Assembly: GCF_014764445.1 (NCBI RefSeq)
Contig: NZ_CP061721.1
Coordinates: forward strand, 4,298,310 to 4,362,309
Direction: 5' to 3'
Length of the DNA: 64,000 nt
Origin: Pseudarthrobacter sp. BIM B-2242
Lineage (GTDB): Bacteria; Actinomycetota; Actinomycetes; Actinomycetales; Micrococcaceae
Positions 6,861 to 15,487 of this stretch are shown one piece after another (the stretch's first letter is position 1; every line of letters begins with the position of its first letter). A program made the position numbers and the translations under genes. The notes beneath the pieces are model-generated. The model made no database searches. It was not told the origin of the DNA and saw nothing but the letters and a program-made list of their open reading frames with translations.

Positions 6861-7874
6861 TCAGGGGACGGGTTCGACGTCGTTCGAGTGATCCAGTTGC
6901 TCCACCGTCCCGGCGGGTACGGCCTCGGGGGCAGCGGCAGCGGTGCGCAGTTCGTCCAGGCGCACGAGGACCACGCCGCCAACGATCAGCAACCCGCCGA
7001 TCAGCTGGATGGCGCCGGGCAGCTCACCCAGCAGCAGCCAGGCCCAAATGACGGCGAACAGCACCTCGGTCAGTGACACGAAGGACGCCACCTTGGAGCC
7101 GAGTGCGCGCGCGGCCATGACCCCGGAAACGTAGGCAAGGACTGTCGCCAGGATGACCAGTCCGGCCAGGGCAACCCACCATGGCGCGATCCAGGCACCG
7201 AGCCGGGTGTCCGCTGTAGTAAATGCCATGGGAAGCAGGCCTGTCGCTGCCGAGAGCCACATAACAGCGGCCCCCACCATGAGCCCGGCTGACGCAAGGA
7301 CGATGGGCGGCAGGGAATCGTTCTTCTTTGCGGTGATGAAGAAATAGATGGCCAGGCAAACCGCGGCAGCCAATCCCCACAGGACCCCGACGACGTCGAT
7401 TTTGACGGCGCCGGTGAGGTCCAGCACCAGGACCAGGCCGGCCAGGGACAGCAGGGTTCCCGCAATGGTCGGAACGCGGGGCCGTTTGCGGCTGGCAGCC
7501 CACAGCCACAGCACAATCAGTACGGGGGCCAGATACTCCAGCAACAGCGCCACGCCCACCGAGAGCCGCTCCACAGCGTTGAAGTAGAAGAGCTGGCACG
7601 CGGCCACGCCGATCAGTCCGAAAAGGCCGATGGTGACCCAGTTGTCCCGCAGCTGATGCCACCGCCCCCGCAGTGCCAGGATGGCCGGGATGGCAAGGAT
7701 CAGCGCAGCGCCGCTCAGCCGGGCCGTGACGGCCGCGCCCGGCGACCAGCCACTCTCCAGGAGTGCTTTGGCAAATGAGCCGGACAGGCCGAAGACGGCC
7801 GAAGAAAACAACGCGACACCCAGGCCGGAACCAAGGATTCCCCGCGCTGTTGCGGGATTGAGGGCGGCTGACAC
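6861..7874 (-). CDS. EamA/DMT-superfamily transporter
   Basis: 337 aa with ten predicted membrane helices arranged as two EamA repeats (about residues 15-150 and 165-305) and a short acidic cytoplasmic tail. Typical features are the FGLSGSFAKALL first helix and the YLAPVLIVLWLW / SLTEVLFAVIWAWLLLGE ends of the repeats. Members export small metabolites such as amino acids; no substrate can be read from the sequence. It is divergent from the CGNR regulator gene with 71 bases between starts, so that regulator may control it. Confidence 0.88.
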   Translation of the reverse strand: MSAALNPATARGILGSGLGVALFSSAVFGLSGSFAKALLESGWSPGAAVTARLSGAALILAIPAILALRGRWHQLRDNWVTIGLFGLIGVAACQLFYFNAVERLSVGVALLLEYLAPVLIVLWLWAASRKRPRVPTIAGTLLSLAGLVLVLDLTGAVKIDVVGVLWGLAAAVCLAIYFFITAKKNDSLPPIVLASAGLMVGAAVMWLSAATGLLPMAFTTADTRLGAWIAPWWVALAGLVILATVLAYVSGVMAARALGSKVASFVSLTEVLFAVIWAWLLLGELPGAIQLIGGLLIVGGVVLVRLDELRTAAAAPEAVPAGTVEQLDHSNDVEPVP

Positions 7875-7945
7875 CGTCGCCTCCTGTCAGGAGTAAAGTG
7901 GGGTATTGGTCCTGACACTACGCTTGGACTAAGTAAGGAGTCAAG

Positions 7946-8491
7946 ATGGTCTTTGCCCCTGACACTGAGGTTGCCCTGCGCACGGTGGTCAATCTGATCA
8001 ACACGGCCGCGAACGGGCGGGAAGCGCTGGCCACCGTGGCTGACCTGGACCACTTCACCGAAGCGGAACGGTTCAGCGGGTCCCGGACGCGCGACGCGGC
8101 GGAACTGGACGGCGTCCACGCGCTACGGAGCAGATTGGCAGCGCTGTGGACCGCTGACGAGGACACCGCGGTGGCCACGGTCAACCAGTTGCTGCGGGAC
8201 GCCAACGCCCTCCCACAGCTCATAAAGCACGACGGGTGGGACTGGCATCTGCACGCCACCACGATGGAAGCGCCCCTGGCAGACCGGATGAGCACCGAAG
8301 CAGCCATGGCACTCGTGGATGTCATCCGTAGCAAGGAAATGGACCGGCTGCTGGTGTGTGAGGCGAGTGACTGCGACGCGGTGCTGCTGGACCTCAGCCG
8401 CAACCGGTCGAAACGGTACTGCGATACGGGGAACTGCGCCAACCGCGCACACGTGGCGGCCTATCGTGCGAGGCAGGCTGCCGTGCGATAG
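7946..8491 (+). CDS. CGNR zinc-finger (ABATE) regulator
   Basis: 181 aa. The N-terminal part is an ABATE-type domain (begins with ALRTVVNLINTA) and the C-terminal 45 residues are a CGNR zinc finger: Cys in LLVCEASDCDAVLLDLSRN, then RYCDTGNCANRAHVAAYRAR, giving four Cys ligands and the NRxxxAAYRAR DNA-contact helix. These proteins are putative transcription regulators. AAGGAG lies 8 bases before the ATG. The divergent arrangement with the EamA exporter suggests local control, which is an inference. Confidence 0.88.
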   Translation: MVFAPDTEVALRTVVNLINTAANGREALATVADLDHFTEAERFSGSRTRDAAELDGVHALRSRLAALWTADEDTAVATVNQLLRDANALPQLIKHDGWDWHLHATTMEAPLADRMSTEAAMALVDVIRSKEMDRLLVCEASDCDAVLLDLSRNRSKRYCDTGNCANRAHVAAYRARQAAVR

Positions 8492-8554
8492 GAGTTTGCT
8501 AGCAGGCGCTGGTTCGCTAAGGGCGGGACCCTAGGGGCGACGGGCGGCCCGGAC

Positions 8555-8602
8555 CGGGTTGCCCGGACCGTCAGCGGCTACGGGTTGCCCGGGCCGTCAG
8601 CG
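8555..8602. repeat. 22-bp tandem repeat at the 3' end of a gene
   Basis: 8555-8576 and 8581-8602 differ by one base (CGGGTTGCCCGGACCGTCAG / CGGGTTGCCCGGGCCGTCAG, plus CG). The second copy encodes the last residues of the membrane protein and the first lies directly beyond its stop. It looks like a local duplication; a regulatory role is not evident. Confidence 0.6.
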
Positions 8603-8937
8603 TCGGAGGCACCCGAAGTGCTGCCCGGCTGGCCGTGGCCACCGAACCCGTGGGACGGCTTCTTGGCCGAGCTGAGGTTCACTCCGGAGCCCTTGCCCAG
8701 GTACTCGGCGTTTTCCTTGTGGCTCATCGAGAGCATGGCCGCGATCACCAGCGTGACGATAAACGCGATGCCGGCGCCGGTGAAGGCAAGATCGAACCGG
8801 GGGGCACGGGAACTGCCGCCGGAGGCGAAAATCAGCACTGAACCGAAGGTGAGGACGGCCCAGAACGCGGAGAACATCAGCGGCCCCTTCACCGAGGTCC
8901 GCAGCTTGCGCGGTTTGCCTGGTTTCTGGTCTGCCAC
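8578..8937 (-). CDS. Small membrane protein of unknown function
   Basis: 119 aa, GTG start with GAGAGGAA upstream. A basic N-terminus (residues 1-18) is followed by two membrane segments (about 20-40 and 50-70) and a Gly/Ser-rich, cytoplasmic tail. No motif points to function; I do not recognise the family. The 3' end is duplicated as a 22-bp repeat just past the stop codon (see 8555-8602). It is convergent with the CGNR gene. Confidence 0.7.
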   Translation of the reverse strand: MADQKPGKPRKLRTSVKGPLMFSAFWAVLTFGSVLIFASGGSSRAPRFDLAFTGAGIAFIVTLVIAAMLSMSHKENAEYLGKGSGVNLSSAKKPSHGFGGHGQPGSTSGASDADGPGNP

Positions 8938-9041
8938 GATAATTCCTCTCCTATCAGCCGGGCCGGATGGGCCTGCTGGTTTGAATGTGTGCGGTTGTCC
9001 GCCCGGGTTTTCTACGCAGGGTAGAAACGTTTGCTTCTAGT

Positions 9042-9632
9042 TTACGGCTTCGCGGAGGCAGTCCGGGCATCGTGCCGCAGCGTCAGCCCCGACAGGACCC
9101 ACAGCACACCGGAGATGATGGCCCCGCCGCCGGCGACGCCGAGCAGCGCATGGGCTCCCAGGCTGATGAAAAAGGGGAGAATGGCCGCCGTGCCGAGGCC
9201 AATGGTGCCCGATGCCAGCCAATCGCGGGCCAGCAGGTGCCGGCCCCGGTACCGGATACCGCAGTAAAGCTCCACCGCTCCCAGTAGCGCGAGGCCCACG
9301 GTCGCCACTGTTCCGAAGACCATGTCTCCATGCAGCAGGACCAGCGCAGCGCCCGCACCCGTCAGTCCGGCCCCGGCCGCGGAAAGGATCTTGCCCGGCA
9401 TTCCGTCCCGCGGAAAGCCCGCCAAGGGGATACCCCACAGCAAAACAAGCCCGGTGGCCAGCAGGTACAGGCCGCCGGCCCAGCCCATGACCTGGATGGA
9501 CGGCGCGGGCCAGAAAATCGTTACGGCTCCGAAGGCGAGTGCAGCCAGGGCACGGAGCAGTACCGGCTTCCACAGATCAGCCCGCTGGGCGGTGCCGGCG
9601 GCTGTGTTTGCGGGTGTCAGTGGTGGGTTCAC
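9042..9632 (-). CDS. DUF308/HdeD-like membrane protein
   Basis: 196 aa, GTG start. Six predicted membrane helices in three pairs, beginning with LLRALAALAFGAVTIFWPAPS, a pattern seen in HdeD-like DUF308 proteins. No catalytic residues are visible. In E. coli HdeD belongs to acid resistance, but that role cannot be transferred here. It lies between a small membrane protein gene and a MATE transporter gene, all leftward; 25 bases separate its start from the MATE stop. Confidence 0.65.
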   Translation of the reverse strand: MNPPLTPANTAAGTAQRADLWKPVLLRALAALAFGAVTIFWPAPSIQVMGWAGGLYLLATGLVLLWGIPLAGFPRDGMPGKILSAAGAGLTGAGAALVLLHGDMVFGTVATVGLALLGAVELYCGIRYRGRHLLARDWLASGTIGLGTAAILPFFISLGAHALLGVAGGGAIISGVLWVLSGLTLRHDARTASAKP

Positions 9633-9657
9633 CGGTCCAGTTTAGTGGCCGCGGATG

Positions 9658-11007
9658 CTATGGCGAACCCAGCACCATCCAGCGGTCCGTCCGGGCGCGG
9701 AGCCCAAGCGTCACGGCGCGGGCAGCCATGTAGGCCACGGCGAAGGCGGCCCACAGCCACCCAAGCCCTGCGGTTCCGGATACTCCCGAGGCTGCCACGG
9801 CCGCCAGCAGCGGGGCGTACACGGCAAGGTTGGCCACGCCGGCCAGCGCCAGGTACCTGGCGTCGCCGGCTCCGATCAGCACGCCGTCGAGGACAAAAAC
9901 GTACCCGGCCAGCGGCTGGCCCGCCGCCAGGATCCACACCGCATACATCAGGGCCGACCGGACACCGGCGTCGGACGTGAACAGCGCCCCCGCCCACGGC
10001 GCAGCAATGGCGAGCAGTGCCCCGGTAACCACCCCGAATCCGAGGCCCCAGCGGATCATCGTCCGGGTCAGGAGCCGCGCCTTGGCGGGGTGGGATGCCC
10101 CCAGTTCCTTGCCGATCAAGGCCTGCGCGGCGATTGCCAGGGCATCGAGGGCAAAGGCAAGAAAGGAGAAAATGGTCATGGCCAGCTGGTGCGCGGCCAG
10201 GTTCACGGCCCCCTGGCCGGTGACAACAAGAACCGTGGCCAGGATCGCGATGCGCAGGCTCAGCGTGCGGAGCATCAGCCATGACCCGACGCGCGTCATG
10301 GTCCGGATTCCCCTCCAGCTTGGCAGCAGGCTCACTCCGTGCCGGACGGCATTCCGCTGAACCATGACCAGATAGACAGCAGCCATGGCCCATTGCGCCA
10401 CGCTGGTGCCGATCGCCGAGCCGGCCACCGACCAGCCCAGGCCGTAGACCAGCCACAGATTGAGCAGAATATTCAGGGTGAAGCCGGCCGTGGCCACCAC
10501 CAGCGGCGTCCTGGTGTCCTGCAGGCCGCGAAGGACACCCGTGCCGGCAAAAATCAGCAGCATGGCCACCAGCCCGGGCATTGACCAGCGGAGATAGTCC
10601 ACCGCGAAGGCACGCACGTCGCCCTCGGCACCCATCAGGGTCACCAGCGGTTCGGCGGCCCAGAACCCGGCCACCGCAAGGACAAGCCCCAGCAGCAGCG
10701 CCAGCCAGACGCCGTCGCGCCCTGCAGCGAGGGCCTTGCCCAACTGGCCGTGGCCCATGGCGCGGGCCACTGCGGGAGTCGTGGAGTAAGCCAGGAAGAC
10801 CATCAGGCCGACGGCGGTGTGCAGCACGGCGGAGGCGAGCCCCACTCCTGCCAGCTGGGCAACGCCCAGGTGCCCCACAATGGCAGAATCCGCCAGCAGG
10901 AAGAGCGGTTCGGCGATCAGCGCGCCGAAAGCCGGCACAGCCAGGCGCAGAATGTCGCGGGTATTGCTGGCGGGACGTTCTACGGCGGGGGCGGATTGGT
11001 GCGGCAC
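9658..11007 (-). CDS. MATE-family efflux transporter (DinF-like)
   Basis: 449 aa with twelve membrane helices in two MatE halves. The first half begins ILRLAVPAFGALIAEPLFLLADSAIVGHLG, matching the DinF branch; GVLRGLQDTRTPL in helix loop 4-5 is typical. These are Na+- or H+-driven exporters of cationic compounds and some natural products. Substrate unknown. The upstream side faces the DoxX gene across 138 bases. Confidence 0.9.
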   Translation of the reverse strand: MPHQSAPAVERPASNTRDILRLAVPAFGALIAEPLFLLADSAIVGHLGVAQLAGVGLASAVLHTAVGLMVFLAYSTTPAVARAMGHGQLGKALAAGRDGVWLALLLGLVLAVAGFWAAEPLVTLMGAEGDVRAFAVDYLRWSMPGLVAMLLIFAGTGVLRGLQDTRTPLVVATAGFTLNILLNLWLVYGLGWSVAGSAIGTSVAQWAMAAVYLVMVQRNAVRHGVSLLPSWRGIRTMTRVGSWLMLRTLSLRIAILATVLVVTGQGAVNLAAHQLAMTIFSFLAFALDALAIAAQALIGKELGASHPAKARLLTRTMIRWGLGFGVVTGALLAIAAPWAGALFTSDAGVRSALMYAVWILAAGQPLAGYVFVLDGVLIGAGDARYLALAGVANLAVYAPLLAAVAASGVSGTAGLGWLWAAFAVAYMAARAVTLGLRARTDRWMVLGSP

Positions 11008-11108
11008 AGGGCCAGCCTAACGGGGTCCACCGGCATCCGCGCCCGGCGTTACGCCACAGACTTCATGACTCCCCGCTTCATGACAAAGGACACAAAACAT
11101 CATAATTA

Positions 11109-11122
11109 GTTGACACTTCAAC
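11109..11122 (+). promoter_or_regulatory. Candidate operator/promoter of the doxX gene
   Basis: GTTGA (11109-11113) and TCAAC (11118-11122) form an inverted repeat in an AT-rich patch, overlapping a -35-like TTGACA at 11110-11115. A weak -10 (GACACT) would lie about 18 bases on. Such GTTGA...TCAAC dyads fit MarR-type regulators, but none is encoded next to it, so the regulator is unnamed. Confidence 0.4.
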
Positions 11123-11145
11123 CAATTCCACGGGACACTTGAAGC

Positions 11146-11580
11146 ATGAACCAGTCACGCCTCACCACCGCCGCCCTGACCATCCTCCGCGTTGCCCTTG
11201 GCTTCCTCTTCGCCGCCCACGGGTTCCAGAAGTTCAACGAATGGACCATCGCCGGCACCCAGGCCGCCTTCACCCAGATGGGCGTGCCCGCTGCCAACCT
11301 GACCGCACCGCTGGTGGCAGGCCTCGAACTCGTCGGCGGCATCGCCCTCATCCTGGGCGTGCTCACCCGCGTTGTCGCCGCCCTGCTGGCCGTCAACATG
11401 ATCGGCGCGCTCTTCCTGGTGCACGCCGCAGCCGGCGTCTTTGCCGACAAGGGCGGATACGAGCTTGTCCTGCTCCTCGGCGCAGCCGCCCTGGCCCTCG
11501 CCCTGACCGGCGCCGGACGCGTTTCCGTGGACCGCGCCCTCTTCGGCCGCATGAACAACAACCTGGCAGTACTCGCCTAA
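11146..11580 (+). CDS. DoxX family membrane protein
   Basis: 144 aa with four membrane helices. The first helix has LRVALGFLFAAHGFQKF, the DoxX hallmark, and the third NMIGALFLVHAAAGVF. DoxX proteins associate with membrane redox or organic-oxidant stress systems in actinobacteria; the specific reaction is unclear. The gene stands alone, is followed by a large inverted repeat, and has a candidate operator upstream. Confidence 0.88.
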   Translation: MNQSRLTTAALTILRVALGFLFAAHGFQKFNEWTIAGTQAAFTQMGVPAANLTAPLVAGLELVGGIALILGVLTRVVAALLAVNMIGALFLVHAAAGVFADKGGYELVLLLGAAALALALTGAGRVSVDRALFGRMNNNLAVLA

Positions 11581-11594
11581 CCCAATCCCCCTCA

Positions 11595-11697
11595 GACGCT
11601 CTCTCACTTACTGCGGGAAAACCGGCAACGCTCTCTCACTTTCTTGAAGAAAGTGAGAGAGCGTTCCGCGTTTAAGCACATTAAGTGAGAGAGCGTC
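11595..11697. repeat. Nested inverted repeat, copy 1
   Basis: Outer arms 11595-11610 (GACGCTCTCTCACTTA) and 11682-11697 are exact complements. Inside them, 11627-11645 and 11647-11665 form a perfect 19-bp inverted repeat around one base. All four arms share the CTCTCTCACTT / AAGTGAGAGAG core. The element sits between convergent genes and could act as a bidirectional terminator, but its nested design and recurrence at 36174-36282 show it is a dispersed repeat. Confidence 0.85.
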
Positions 11698-11715
11698 GAT
11701 GGGGAGAGGGAACGG

Positions 11716-13026
11716 TCAGCCCGTGACGCCGGTCATTTCGTTCGGCGCGTGCGTCTGCTCAGCGCTTTTGACCACCTTGCCCGTCTTCAGGTCCACGGCG
11801 TGGATGCTGGAGGTAGCCGGTTCGGTGACATAGGCCCGCGAACCCAGGACAAACAGCGTAGGCCGCGGGTCCTGCCAGACCTCAGGCTCCTCCCAGGCTC
11901 CCACTACGGGGATTTTGGCAGTGACTGCGCCCGTGAGCGGGTCAATAACATGCAGGGCGCCGTCCGTTCCCAGCACCAGCGCCTCCCCTGCCGGACCGCG
12001 GCCCAGTGAGCGGAAGGAGTAGCTGACGCCAAGATCCACCAGCTTGAGCTCGCCGGTGTCAGTGTTGACCAATGAAACCCGGGTGGGCCGCTCGAGCTCG
12101 GCATCCCGGTCCACCTTGTAGTCCCCCAGGATCACCGGGGAGGCAGCACTGCCGGCCTGGTTACCCATCCGGCCGTAAGCATCCGGACTTGCCACCTTGG
12201 TAAAGACCCCGGCGCGATAGACCAGCATGCCGTCCTCGCAGCCCACCACCACCGTGTCCGCGCCAGCCACCGCCTCGCCATGGACGCCGGGGCAGTCCTC
12301 GTTCCGCAGGAGCTCGGCGCGGTCCTGTCCGTCGCCGGCCGCCGGGGCACCCAGCAGCGCCATGCCGGAGCGGCCCTCGGCGTTGCCCAGCGTAACCAGC
12401 AACTCGCCGCCCTGCAGCCCGATGGCCACGCCATGGTGGGCTTCCGGTGTGATGTACGTGCTTGTGGAAGGCAGGCCGGCGGCCAGGCCGTCCGTCAGTG
12501 CGGCGGGGTCAAAGATATCGACCCTGCCCGAGCCGTCACTGAACAGGACTGTCTGATCAGCGTGGTTAACCACATGGCCCGCCTTGCTGGCATCGAAGGC
12601 CCGGTCCCTCATCCGCGGTTCACCGGCATAGGAATGTCCATGGTCTCCGTGGGCTTCCGTCCATACGCCCGCGTCGAGGATCCGGAAGGCATCCCCGGTG
12701 GCCACCAGGACATGGCGGCCGTCGCCGGCGGGGCTCACCCTGTTGAAGCCGGCCAAGGGCAGCTCCCCCACGGCTTCGAGCGTCTTGGCGTCCAGGACGG
12801 AGATGCCTTCGTCGTGGGTCAGGACAAGGCGCGGCGCGCGGCCGGGCGTCTCCTTGGCCTCGACGGCTTCTTCACTGCCGGTGGCAGAGGCGGACGCCTG
12901 GGCCGCCCCGGATCCGGGGGCACCCGTGCCGCAACCGGCCAGGGCCAAAGCTGTCACGGCGAGCAAGGCCGGCAGGAGGAGTGCCGGGCGGTGGGCCCGG
13001 CTATGGGAAGGAGGAGTTATCAGCAT
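11716..13026 (-). CDS. aztD: AztD-like zinc metallochaperone lipoprotein
   Basis: 436 aa. A lipoprotein signal peptide ends in LALAGC (Cys32), followed by a Ser/Ala-rich linker and a beta-propeller-like body with repeated blade motifs (RILDAG, VDIFDPA, HVIDPLTG, IHAVDLKTG). A His-rich loop (HGDHGHS, His126, His129, His131) fits the zinc site of AztD, the periplasmic chaperone that passes Zn(II) to AztC. A Zur-type palindrome lies 6 bases upstream of its start, supporting control by zinc. No aztABC genes are adjacent. The assignment is by architecture and context; a generic propeller lipoprotein is the alternative. Confidence 0.75.
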   Translation of the reverse strand: MLITPPSHSRAHRPALLLPALLAVTALALAGCGTGAPGSGAAQASASATGSEEAVEAKETPGRAPRLVLTHDEGISVLDAKTLEAVGELPLAGFNRVSPAGDGRHVLVATGDAFRILDAGVWTEAHGDHGHSYAGEPRMRDRAFDASKAGHVVNHADQTVLFSDGSGRVDIFDPAALTDGLAAGLPSTSTYITPEAHHGVAIGLQGGELLVTLGNAEGRSGMALLGAPAAGDGQDRAELLRNEDCPGVHGEAVAGADTVVVGCEDGMLVYRAGVFTKVASPDAYGRMGNQAGSAASPVILGDYKVDRDAELERPTRVSLVNTDTGELKLVDLGVSYSFRSLGRGPAGEALVLGTDGALHVIDPLTGAVTAKIPVVGAWEEPEVWQDPRPTLFVLGSRAYVTEPATSSIHAVDLKTGKVVKSAEQTHAPNEMTGVTG

Positions 13027-13031
13027 GGCTT

Positions 13032-13050
13032 AATGATAGTGATTATCATT
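13032..13050. promoter_or_regulatory. Zur-type operator
   Basis: AATGATAGTGATTATCATT is a 19-bp near-palindrome (arms AATGATA / TATCATT) of the Fur/Zur class. It lies between the divergent aztD-like and thioesterase genes, 6 bases from the aztD start and about 58 from the other, so aztD is the likely target. Zur rather than Fur is inferred from the target gene. Confidence 0.7.
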
Positions 13051-13107
13051 AGCGTAGCAAATCGGCGTTACCGCTAAGTAACCCTTTTCCCTCAGTAAGA
13101 TCGCAGC

Positions 13108-14076
13108 ATGACTGAGACCGCCGCCAATTCCGTGACCCTCCGATTCCTGGCAGCGCCCATGGATGTGGGCCACAGCGGCTCTGTTGATGCGGGCACTGTC
13201 CTCGAGTGGGTGGACAAGGCTGCGTACGCCGCCGCCGTGGGCTGGGCCAAGTCATATTGCGTGACGGCTTACGTGGGCAACATCCACTTCGCGGACCCGG
13301 TGAACATTGGCGACATGGTGGAGGTGGAAGCCACCATCGTCTACACGGGACGCTCCTCGATGCATATCCGCACCGTTGTGTCATCCGGTGATCCGAAAGG
13401 CGGCGGGGCCACGATGCGCAGCCAGTGCATGGTGATCTTTGTGGCGGTGGGCGACGACGGCAAACCCGTGCCGGTGAGGCAGTTCGAACCGGTGACTCCG
13501 GCCGAAATTGAAGAGCGCGACCATGCCTTGGCGCGGATCAGGATCCGCGAGCAGATCGTCGAAGCCATGAGCGCCCAGGAATATACCGACGCCGGGACGG
13601 CCGAACGAGTGACGCTGCGGTTTATGGCCGCCCCTACGGACGTGAACTGGGGCGGGAAAGTGCACGGCGGCATCGTGATGAAGTGGATCGACGAGGCGGC
13701 CTATGTGTGCGCGTCACGTTACTGCGGGAAGGACACCGTCGCGGTATTTTCCGGCGGCGTCCGCTTCTACCGGCCATTGCTGATCGGCCACGTGGTGGAA
13801 GTCGAAGCCAGGCTGGTCTACACCGGGACCAAAGGCATGCACATTGCCGTACACGTCCGCTCCGGGGACCCCAGGGGCAGGGAACTGAACCTCACCACGT
13901 ATTGCCTCACCGTAATGGTGGCACGCGACGCCGACGGCAACTCAGTGCCCGTCCCAACCTGGGTGCCGGTGACGGACGAGGACAAACGCCTGCACGCCCA
14001 TGCGCGCGAACTGCTGGAGATCCGCGGGACCGCGCCGGGGAACCGGCTGCCCAACCACCTGCTGCAGCAGGGCTGA
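13108..14076 (+). CDS. Acyl-CoA thioesterase with two hotdog domains
   Basis: 322 aa. Two HotDog domains are in tandem: residues about 8-130 with GTVLEWVDKAAYAAA and residues about 170-290 with HGGIVMKWIDEAAYVCA. Each has the Asp of the WxDxAAY helix, the likely catalytic acid, and the ADPVNIGDMVEVEA / YRPLLIGHVVEVEA strands of acyl-CoA hydrolases. It would hydrolyse acyl-CoA to free acid and CoA. The duplication is a known family layout. The stop codon is embedded in a terminator palindrome. Substrate chain length cannot be told. Confidence 0.88.
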   Translation: MTETAANSVTLRFLAAPMDVGHSGSVDAGTVLEWVDKAAYAAAVGWAKSYCVTAYVGNIHFADPVNIGDMVEVEATIVYTGRSSMHIRTVVSSGDPKGGGATMRSQCMVIFVAVGDDGKPVPVRQFEPVTPAEIEERDHALARIRIREQIVEAMSAQEYTDAGTAERVTLRFMAAPTDVNWGGKVHGGIVMKWIDEAAYVCASRYCGKDTVAVFSGGVRFYRPLLIGHVVEVEARLVYTGTKGMHIAVHVRSGDPRGRELNLTTYCLTVMVARDADGNSVPVPTWVPVTDEDKRLHAHARELLEIRGTAPGNRLPNHLLQQG

Positions 14077-14092
14077 GCCGGCCGGCTCAGCC
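14071..14092. terminator. Palindrome shared by convergent thioesterase and dnaB genes
   Basis: A perfect 22-bp palindrome (GGCTGAGCCGG and its complement) that contains the thioesterase TGA stop and lies 12 bases beyond the dnaB stop. Probable bidirectional terminator; no T run. Confidence 0.5.
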
Positions 14093-14104
14093 CCCGAGGG
14101 CCGC

Positions 14105-15487
14105 TTAGAAACCTCCGCCGCCGGCGTCGGCCGCCATGTTGGCGAACCGCGAGTAGTGGCCCTGGAATGCGACCACGATGTCCTTCGTGGGGCCGTTACG
14201 GTGCTTGGCGATCAGGATGTCCGCTTCACCGGCTCGCGGCGACTCCTTGTCGTACACATCCTCGCGGTGCAGCAGGATGACCATGTCCGCGTCCTGCTCG
14301 ATGGAGCCGGACTCGCGAAGGTCGGAGACCATGGGCCGCTTGTCCTGGCGCTGCTCGGAGCCACGGTTCAGCTGCGACAGGGCAATGACCGGGACCTGGA
14401 GCTCCTTGGCCAGGAGCTTGAGCGCGCGGGAGAACTCGGAAACTTCCTGCTGGCGCGACTCCACTTTCTTGCCGGAGCTCATGAGCTGCAGGTAGTCCAG
14501 GATGACCAGCTTGAGGTCATGCTGCTGTTTGAGGCGCCGGCATTTGGCCCTGATCTCCATGAGCGACATGTTGGGGCTGTCATCGATGAACAGCGGGGCA
14601 TCATTCATCCGGCCCATGGTGGTGGCGATCTTGGACCACTGCTCGTCCTTGATGGTGCCTTTGCGAAGGTCCTGGAGGCCGATGGTCGCCTCGGCGGACA
14701 GGAGGCGCATCGCAATTTCGTTCCGGCCCATTTCGAGCGAGAACATCACAGTGGCCAGGTTGTTCTTGATCGCCGCCGAGCGGGCGAAATCCAAGGCAAA
14801 CGTGGACTTGCCAACGGCCGGGCGGGCTGCGATGACAATCATCTGACCCGGGTGGAGCCCGTGGGTGAGCTCATCCAGCTCATAGAATCCCGTGGGCACC
14901 CCGGTCATGCCTTCCTCCCGGTGTCCGGACGCTTCGATCTCGTCCACCGTGGATTCCATGACGTCCTTGAGGAGCACATAATCCTCGGCGGTGCGCCGCT
15001 CAGCCACGGCGTAGACCTCGGCCTGCGCCTGGTTGACCAGGTCCTCCACTTCGCCGTCGGAACCGTAGCCCAGCTGGACGATCTTGGTACCGGCGTTGAC
15101 CAGGCGGCGCAGGACGGCACGCTCGGCCACAATCTCGGCGTAGTAGCCGGCGTTGGCGGCCGTCGGAACCGTCTGGATGAGCTCGTGAAGGTAGGCGGGG
15201 CCACCGATCCTGTTGATTTCCGCCCGCTTGGTCAGTTCATCTGAGACGGTCACGGCGTCCGCCGGCTCACCTCGGCCATAGAGATCGAGGATGGCTTCAT
15301 AGATGGTCTCGTGTGCGGGACGGTAGAAATCCTGGCCGCGGAGGATTTCCACAACATCGGCGATGGCGTCCTTTGACAGCATCATGCCGCCGAGGACGGA
15401 CTGTTCCGCCGGAATATCCTGCGGAGGTTTTCGGCTGCCTTCCGAACTGCGGGTGCCCTCGAGCGAGTCCAGGTGCGTTACTGACAA
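14105..15487 (-). CDS. dnaB: Replicative DNA helicase DnaB
   Basis: 460 aa from the TTG at 15487, which has GGAGG nearby and gives a start SVTHLDSLEG; an in-frame ATG at 15580 would add 31 residues of low-quality sequence and remains possible. The N-terminal domain begins QDIPAEQSVLGGMMLS; the RecA-like C-terminal domain has Walker A ARPAVGKST, Walker B LVILDYLQLM, and the H4 motif QEVSEFSRALKLLAKEL. No intein interrupts it. DnaB unwinds DNA at the fork and loads at the DnaA-opened origin. The 670 bases upstream contain a cluster of DnaA-box-like sites, which may regulate it. Confidence 0.95.
   Translation of the reverse strand: MSVTHLDSLEGTRSSEGSRKPPQDIPAEQSVLGGMMLSKDAIADVVEILRGQDFYRPAHETIYEAILDLYGRGEPADAVTVSDELTKRAEINRIGGPAYLHELIQTVPTAANAGYYAEIVAERAVLRRLVNAGTKIVQLGYGSDGEVEDLVNQAQAEVYAVAERRTAEDYVLLKDVMESTVDEIEASGHREEGMTGVPTGFYELDELTHGLHPGQMIVIAARPAVGKSTFALDFARSAAIKNNLATVMFSLEMGRNEIAMRLLSAEATIGLQDLRKGTIKDEQWSKIATTMGRMNDAPLFIDDSPNMSLMEIRAKCRRLKQQHDLKLVILDYLQLMSSGKKVESRQQEVSEFSRALKLLAKELQVPVIALSQLNRGSEQRQDKRPMVSDLRESGSIEQDADMVILLHREDVYDKESPRAGEADILIAKHRNGPTKDIVVAFQGHYSRFANMAADAGGGGF

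Noticed and set aside
14000..15244. Long plus-strand frame opposite dnaB
   Set aside because: Shadow of dnaB; no family resemblance and no start signal.
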